Both the position numbers and the translations under genes were made by a program. The notes under the pieces were generated by a model. It worked only from the letters and a program-made list of their open reading frames with translations, did no database searches and had not been told where the DNA came from. DNA of 47,546 bases from Turicibacter sp. GTDB taxonomy: Bacteria; Bacillota_I; Bacilli_A; MOL361; Turicibacteraceae. The stretch lies in the NCBI GenBank assembly GCA_009787345.1, contig WRGF01000215.1:1-47546 (forward strand), given 5' to 3'. Positions 44,265-47,546 of this stretch are shown here, one piece after another. Each line of letters opens with the position of its first letter. Within the stretch, counting starts at the first letter, position 1.

Positions 44265-45455
44265 ATGAAGAGATGGATTGGCAAGGTGGCAATTTTAGGG
44301 AGTTTGGCAACGGCTTTTCCGATGGGGATGAATGCTTTGGGAAACGAGGTTGATCGAAATGGCTTGCTGGATGAGGTGGCGGGACTGACCCGCTTGGTGG
44401 AAGGGTTTTACTTGCATCCGAAGTTTGTCAATGAGGAGCTTTATACGTGGGAATCGGTGATGGGGCTTCAGGAAACCTGGCTTTTGGGGCGGGATTTTCG
44501 GGAGTTGGAGGAGGAGCGGTTAATGGAAATCAGCCAGTCCTTACGGGCGGCCATCCAGGGGCTTACTCCTGCTACCCAGAGTTTTGGGCGGATTTTGCCC
44601 AATACCATCAACGTCAATTTCAGGAATGCGCCGTCCCGTTCCGCTGATACGGGGCGATGGCCGGACGGGCTGGCCCCGGGCACTATTTTGGAGGTCATCA
44701 ATACCGGTGTGCCAGGCTATAATGTGGTAAATACGGAGGGTGTGGGCAATCCGTACTGGTTCGAGGTCCGCCATAACGGCCTTCGTGGCTTCGTCCATTC
44801 CGGCTACATGCAAGTGGAATCCATGTCCACCCAACGGCTCGCCCTACTCACAGCCATCAACCGGGAGTCTTTATGGATTCGTTCCAAAATCGAAGGTTGG
44901 AGCACGCTTTTCACCGAGGAAACAACAACGGGCCTACAAGATATTTTGGATGGGGCAGAGCTGCTAAAACCACATAATTGGTCGTATAACCTGGGCTATG
45001 AGGCGCTGGGCCAAATTTACCAGGCACTGAACATTCAAGGCATCGGGCTGGTAACACGGGAGAGGGCCCGGTTGATTGAAGACATTACCCGCTTGGAGCA
45101 AGGCATCCAGGCAAACCTCGATGGCATCGGTGCCCATGATGAAGCCGATTACACCCCCGAATCATGGGCAGAAATGGCAAATTCCCTGGAAGTTGCCCGC
45201 TCCCAGCTAGTGGATGGTTGGCAGGAATCCATGCCCGATGAGGAGTTGCAAGAGGTGATGGATTCCTTGCGCCATGGGCTTCGAAGCATCCGGCGGTACA
45301 TCCCCGAAGCAGCAGTTGCATACAGCGAAGAAAGCACCCCCTCCCCTATTCTCTTTTGGCTTATGGCAGGTGGGATCCCCCTTTTGATAGCGGGAATTTT
45401 CATCGTCGCAAGGTTTTTAAGGGAAAAGGCCTATGGAAAAATACAGCCCCGTTAG
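44265..45455 (+). CDS. Secreted SH3b-domain protein with helical FIVAR-like modules, C-terminal anchor helix
   Basis: A 396-residue surface protein of unknown role. Signal peptide about 1-26. Residues 30-105 form a helical module resembling FIVAR (YTWESVMGLQETW), 108-185 form an SH3b-like domain (INVNFRNAPS, PGTILEVINTG, GLRGFVHSGYMQV), 190-260 a second helical stretch, and 275-345 a clear FIVAR-like module (YTPESWAEMANSLEVARSQL). A single C-terminal membrane helix (about 364-385, LFWLMAGGIPLLIAGIFIVA) with basic residues after it anchors the protein. Such architecture suggests cell-wall or glycan binding. AAGGGGGG lies eight bases before ATG 44265. Confidence 0.75.
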   Translation: MKRWIGKVAILGSLATAFPMGMNALGNEVDRNGLLDEVAGLTRLVEGFYLHPKFVNEELYTWESVMGLQETWLLGRDFRELEEERLMEISQSLRAAIQGLTPATQSFGRILPNTINVNFRNAPSRSADTGRWPDGLAPGTILEVINTGVPGYNVVNTEGVGNPYWFEVRHNGLRGFVHSGYMQVESMSTQRLALLTAINRESLWIRSKIEGWSTLFTEETTTGLQDILDGAELLKPHNWSYNLGYEALGQIYQALNIQGIGLVTRERARLIEDITRLEQGIQANLDGIGAHDEADYTPESWAEMANSLEVARSQLVDGWQESMPDEELQEVMDSLRHGLRSIRRYIPEAAVAYSEESTPSPILFWLMAGGIPLLIAGIFIVARFLREKAYGKIQPR

Positions 45456-45505
45456 AATTGTCCCGCCTCTCCAAATTAAAAGGTATTCTGACAGGGGATC
45501 TGTGG

Positions 45506-45511
45506 TATAGT
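45506..45511 (+). promoter_or_regulatory. Extended -10 promoter before the serine hydrolase gene
   Basis: TATAGT (45506-45511) preceded by TGG, an extended -10, with no strong -35. About 25 bp upstream of ATG 45537. Readthrough from the SH3b gene is also possible, as no terminator is seen between them. Confidence 0.45.
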
Positions 45512-45536
45512 TGCTGTTAGAAAAGGAGAGGTATCC

Positions 45537-46649
45537 ATGAACAAAAAACTAATGATGGCGGCGATGAGCTTTGCCTTGCTGGCTTGCGGGGCGGACACCG
45601 CGTCGGTGGTGATACCCGAAACGGAGGAACCCCGTGAAACACCCGTCGTTTCCATGGCTGATTTGCCGGAGGTCTACTATGCCCTGTCCCGGACCATTGA
45701 TGGCTATTTGAACCTTCAGGAATTCAATGGCGTGGCTTTGGTGGCATCCAGCGATTCCATCCTGCTTTTGGAAGCTTATGGGATGGCCGATGTGGGGCAA
45801 AAAATCCCACTGGAAACCGATTCCAAATTCCAAATTGCCTCCATTACGAAGCCATTTACCGCTATTGCCATTTTACAATTAGCGGAAGAGGGGCTTTTAG
45901 CATTAAATCAGCCGATTTCAGACTTTTTGCCGGGCGTCCTTAATGGCGAGCACATTACCCTGCACCATTTGCTCACCCATTCGTCGGGGCTTTTTGCGGG
46001 GGACAGCTTGGCGGACTATAGCTATTTTGCTTCTTCGGCTGAGTTGATTGAACCGGCATTCGGCAATTTCGCCCTGCACTTTTGGGAGCCGGGAAGCACT
46101 ACCATTTATTCGAATCTAGGCTATCATTTGCTCGGTGTGGTGATTGAGCAGGTTTCGGGGCTGGCGTTGGAGGAATTTTTTCAGCAGCGGATTTTTGATG
46201 TTGCCCAGATGGAGGATTCGGGCTTGAACATGCCCGGCGCACCCATAGAAAAAATGGCCATCGCCTATACGGGATTTGCAGCCGGCAACGATCCCGCACC
46301 CGTTTTCCACCCATCCACAGGCTTCGCCGCTGGGGGCATCCATTCCACGGCATATGACCTCTTCAACTTCGGGCAGGCCATTTACGGGAATGCCCTCCTA
46401 AACCCTGAAAGCACCCAACTGATGTTCACCCCCAATTACAACATGGGGCTGACTTATTACGGCTACGGCTGGTTCTTGGAACCCCGTGGCATTCGTGGAG
46501 GATTTACCCATCCCGGGGTATTGGCTGGTTGGCGCACCTTATTCCTAGGCCATCAAGACAATAAAGTAACTGTCATTTTGCTGTCCAACCAGGATGAGGG
46601 AGATTTAATGACCATGGGTGTAACCATCGCCCAGCTGATTTTGGAGTAA
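45537..46649 (+). CDS. Lipoprotein serine hydrolase, class C beta-lactamase / PBP-like
   Basis: A 370-residue surface hydrolase. The signal ends in LLAC with Cys17. The beta-lactamase/penicillin-binding fold carries SxxK in QIASITKPFTA (Ser near residue 102), YSNLGYHLL (the Y-x-N motif, near 182) and the third motif HPGVLAGW replacing KTG, as in the AmpC-related esterase and D-peptidase group. Substrate may be cell-wall D-peptides or esters; resistance cannot be claimed. GGAGAGG lies six bases before ATG 45537. Its neighbour encodes another surface protein. Confidence 0.85.
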   Translation: MNKKLMMAAMSFALLACGADTASVVIPETEEPRETPVVSMADLPEVYYALSRTIDGYLNLQEFNGVALVASSDSILLLEAYGMADVGQKIPLETDSKFQIASITKPFTAIAILQLAEEGLLALNQPISDFLPGVLNGEHITLHHLLTHSSGLFAGDSLADYSYFASSAELIEPAFGNFALHFWEPGSTTIYSNLGYHLLGVVIEQVSGLALEEFFQQRIFDVAQMEDSGLNMPGAPIEKMAIAYTGFAAGNDPAPVFHPSTGFAAGGIHSTAYDLFNFGQAIYGNALLNPESTQLMFTPNYNMGLTYYGYGWFLEPRGIRGGFTHPGVLAGWRTLFLGHQDNKVTVILLSNQDEGDLMTMGVTIAQLILE

Positions 46650-46666
46650 CAAGGAATACGCAAACC

Positions 46667-46695
46667 TTTACATTCCATCATTTTCAGGCTATAAT
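46667..46695 (+). promoter_or_regulatory. Strong promoter of the 61-residue gene
   Basis: TTTACA (46667-46672), 17-bp spacer, TATAAT (46690-46695): close to consensus, 18 bp after the stop of the hydrolase gene. Confidence 0.8.
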
Positions 46696-46721
46696 TAAAG
46701 CAACCAAAAGGAGTGATTGTT

Positions 46722-46907
46722 ATGGCTGAAATAGAAATCCGTGAAAGACAAAAAGACAAGCTGTTTACCCTTCTGAAACTGGAAAAACTAAATAAGGGAA
46801 AAAAAGTTATTGGCCTAAAAAATGAAATTATTGAAGCCAAAAATAAAATGTCCGATGAAGATATTGCCCTTGTGGAAAAAAACATCATGGAATTCGAAAC
46901 TGAATAA
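46722..46907 (+). CDS. Small charged helical protein of unknown function
   Basis: A 61-residue protein rich in Lys, Glu and Ile, almost entirely helical by composition, with no Cys and no membrane segment. I do not recognise a family. The gene is well defended: consensus promoter at 46667-46695, AAAGGAG eight bases before ATG 46722, and a strong terminator 36 bp after the stop. A helix such as EIIEAKNKMSDEDIALVEKN suggests protein-protein contact. It stands alone between the surface-protein genes and clpB. Confidence 0.7.
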   Translation: MAEIEIRERQKDKLFTLLKLEKLNKGKKVIGLKNEIIEAKNKMSDEDIALVEKNIMEFETE

Positions 46908-46942
46908 CCTATACCAATATGCGTCAAATTTTTAGACATAAC

Positions 46943-46974
46943 AAAGCCCGCAAAAGTTTCCTTTTGCGGGCTTT
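46943..46974. terminator. Bidirectional terminator between the small gene and clpB
   Basis: AAAGCCCGCAAAAG (46943-46956) and CTTTTGCGGGCTTT (46961-46974) form a perfect 14-bp stem with a four-base loop, serving both convergent genes. Confidence 0.92.
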
Positions 46975-46979
46975 CCCTA

Positions 46980-47546
46980 TTATTTAATCTGCAATTTGCC
47001 ATCCACTGCGTCAATAACCACCGCTGTGTCAGGCACGATTTTTCCTGCGATGATGCCGTGGGCGACTTGGGTTTCCACGGCGCGCTGGATGAAGCGGCGC
47101 AGTGGGCGGGCACCATATTGCGGGTCGTAGCCTTCTTCGGCGATGAGCTCGTGGGCGGATGGGGTCAACTGGATTTGAATCCGTTGCTCGCCTAAACGCT
47201 GGTTGAGTAAGCCGATGAATTTGTCCACAATCTGGTTGATGACATCTTTGGACAGTGGGTTGAAGGTGATGATTTCGTCGATGCGGTTCAGAAGTTCAGG
47301 CTTGAAGTAACCTTTTAACACCTCTTGGACTTCTGCTTTTGCCTCTTCGAAATTTGAATTTTCCAACAGGATGTGCGACCCGATGTTGGAAGTCATGATG
47401 ATGATGGTGTTCTTGAAATCCACGGTGCGACCCTGTGAGTCGGTAATCCGTCCATCATCCAGGATTTGAAGCAAGATATTAAATACATCCGGGTGGGCTT
47501 TTTCGATTTCATCCAATAACACGATGGAATATGGCTTGCGGCGGAT
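46980..47546 (-). CDS. clpB: ATP-dependent chaperone ClpB, C-terminal part (runs off the window)
   Basis: The last 188 codons of a Clp/Hsp100 disaggregase. The second ATPase module is visible: [26 protein letters not shown] (Walker B, LLDE), [22 protein letters not shown] (sensor 1), [12 protein letters not shown] (arginine finger) and the C-terminal [11 protein letters not shown] (sensor 2). The tail favours ClpB over ClpC/ClpE. It acts with DnaK to rescue aggregated proteins. The N-terminal part and the promoter lie outside the window; no CIRCE element can therefore be checked. Confidence 0.92.
   Translation of the reverse strand: MRRKPYSIVLLDEIEKAHPDVFNILLQILDDGRITDSQGRTVDFKNTIIIMTSNIGSHILLENSNFEEAKAEVQEVLKGYFKPELLNRIDEIITFNPLSKDVINQIVDKFIGLLNQRLGEQRIQIQLTPSAHELIAEEGYDPQYGARPLRRFIQRAVETQVAHGIIAGKIVPDTAVVIDAVDGKLQIK

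Overview
The window looks like chromosomal DNA of a low-to-medium GC Gram-positive bacterium of the class Bacilli, most likely a lactic-acid-type (Lactobacillales-like) species. This rests on strong GGAGG-type ribosome sites, TTGACA/TATAAT promoters, lipobox lipoproteins, a Bacillus-like spx-coiA-CYTH-relQ-nadK-rluD neighbourhood, a class II galT, and sugar uptake by ABC importers with YesMN-type and LacI-type regulators. The species cannot be named from the sequence.

Layout. 1-1.8 kb is insertion-sequence debris: the end of an ISAs1-type transposase and a frameshifted IS66-type transposase, both on the minus strand. 2.0-3.6 kb encodes a surface parvulin-type foldase lipoprotein, followed by an orphan coding-like remnant. 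3.9-7.7 kb (minus) is a two-gene operon: a PucR/CdaR-type regulator and a large protein combining an archaeo-eukaryotic primase domain, a superfamily 2 helicase and a phospholipase-D-like nuclease domain (TOTE-type). This is the best candidate for an uncharacterised conflict or repair system here. 7.9-13.8 kb is housekeeping: rhodanese, DUF2500, the relQ-nadK-rluA-family operon, a CYTH protein, coiA and spx. 13.9-17.9 kb is an asymmetric heterodimeric ABC exporter with a small nucleoside-deoxyribosyltransferase-like gene.

18.1-44.0 kb is a large galactose/galactoside island. galK-galT-galE plus galR (plus strand) form the Leloir pathway and its LacI-type regulator. On the minus strand a YesMN-type two-component system lies next to a sugar-binding lipoprotein, two permeases, a GH36 alpha-galactosidase and a GH2 beta-galactosidase. 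Further on, a second minus-strand operon contains a binding protein, a DUF1189 protein, two permeases, a GH53 galactanase and a GH42 beta-galactosidase, preceded by its own LacI regulator. Both importers lack an ATPase gene in the window, so they probably share an MsmK-type subunit. Oligosaccharides brought in are cut to galactose, which GalK, GalT and GalE then process. Near-identical CTAAAACGCTTTT elements at the gal and two-component promoters suggest joint control by GalR or CcpA, and a 12-bp direct repeat beside the importer promoter is a likely YesN-type activator site.

44.2-46.9 kb (plus) encodes a secreted SH3b protein with flanking helical modules, a lipoprotein serine hydrolase of the class C beta-lactamase fold, and a 61-residue charged protein of unknown function. 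The window ends inside clpB (minus strand). No rRNA, tRNA or CRISPR array was recognised.
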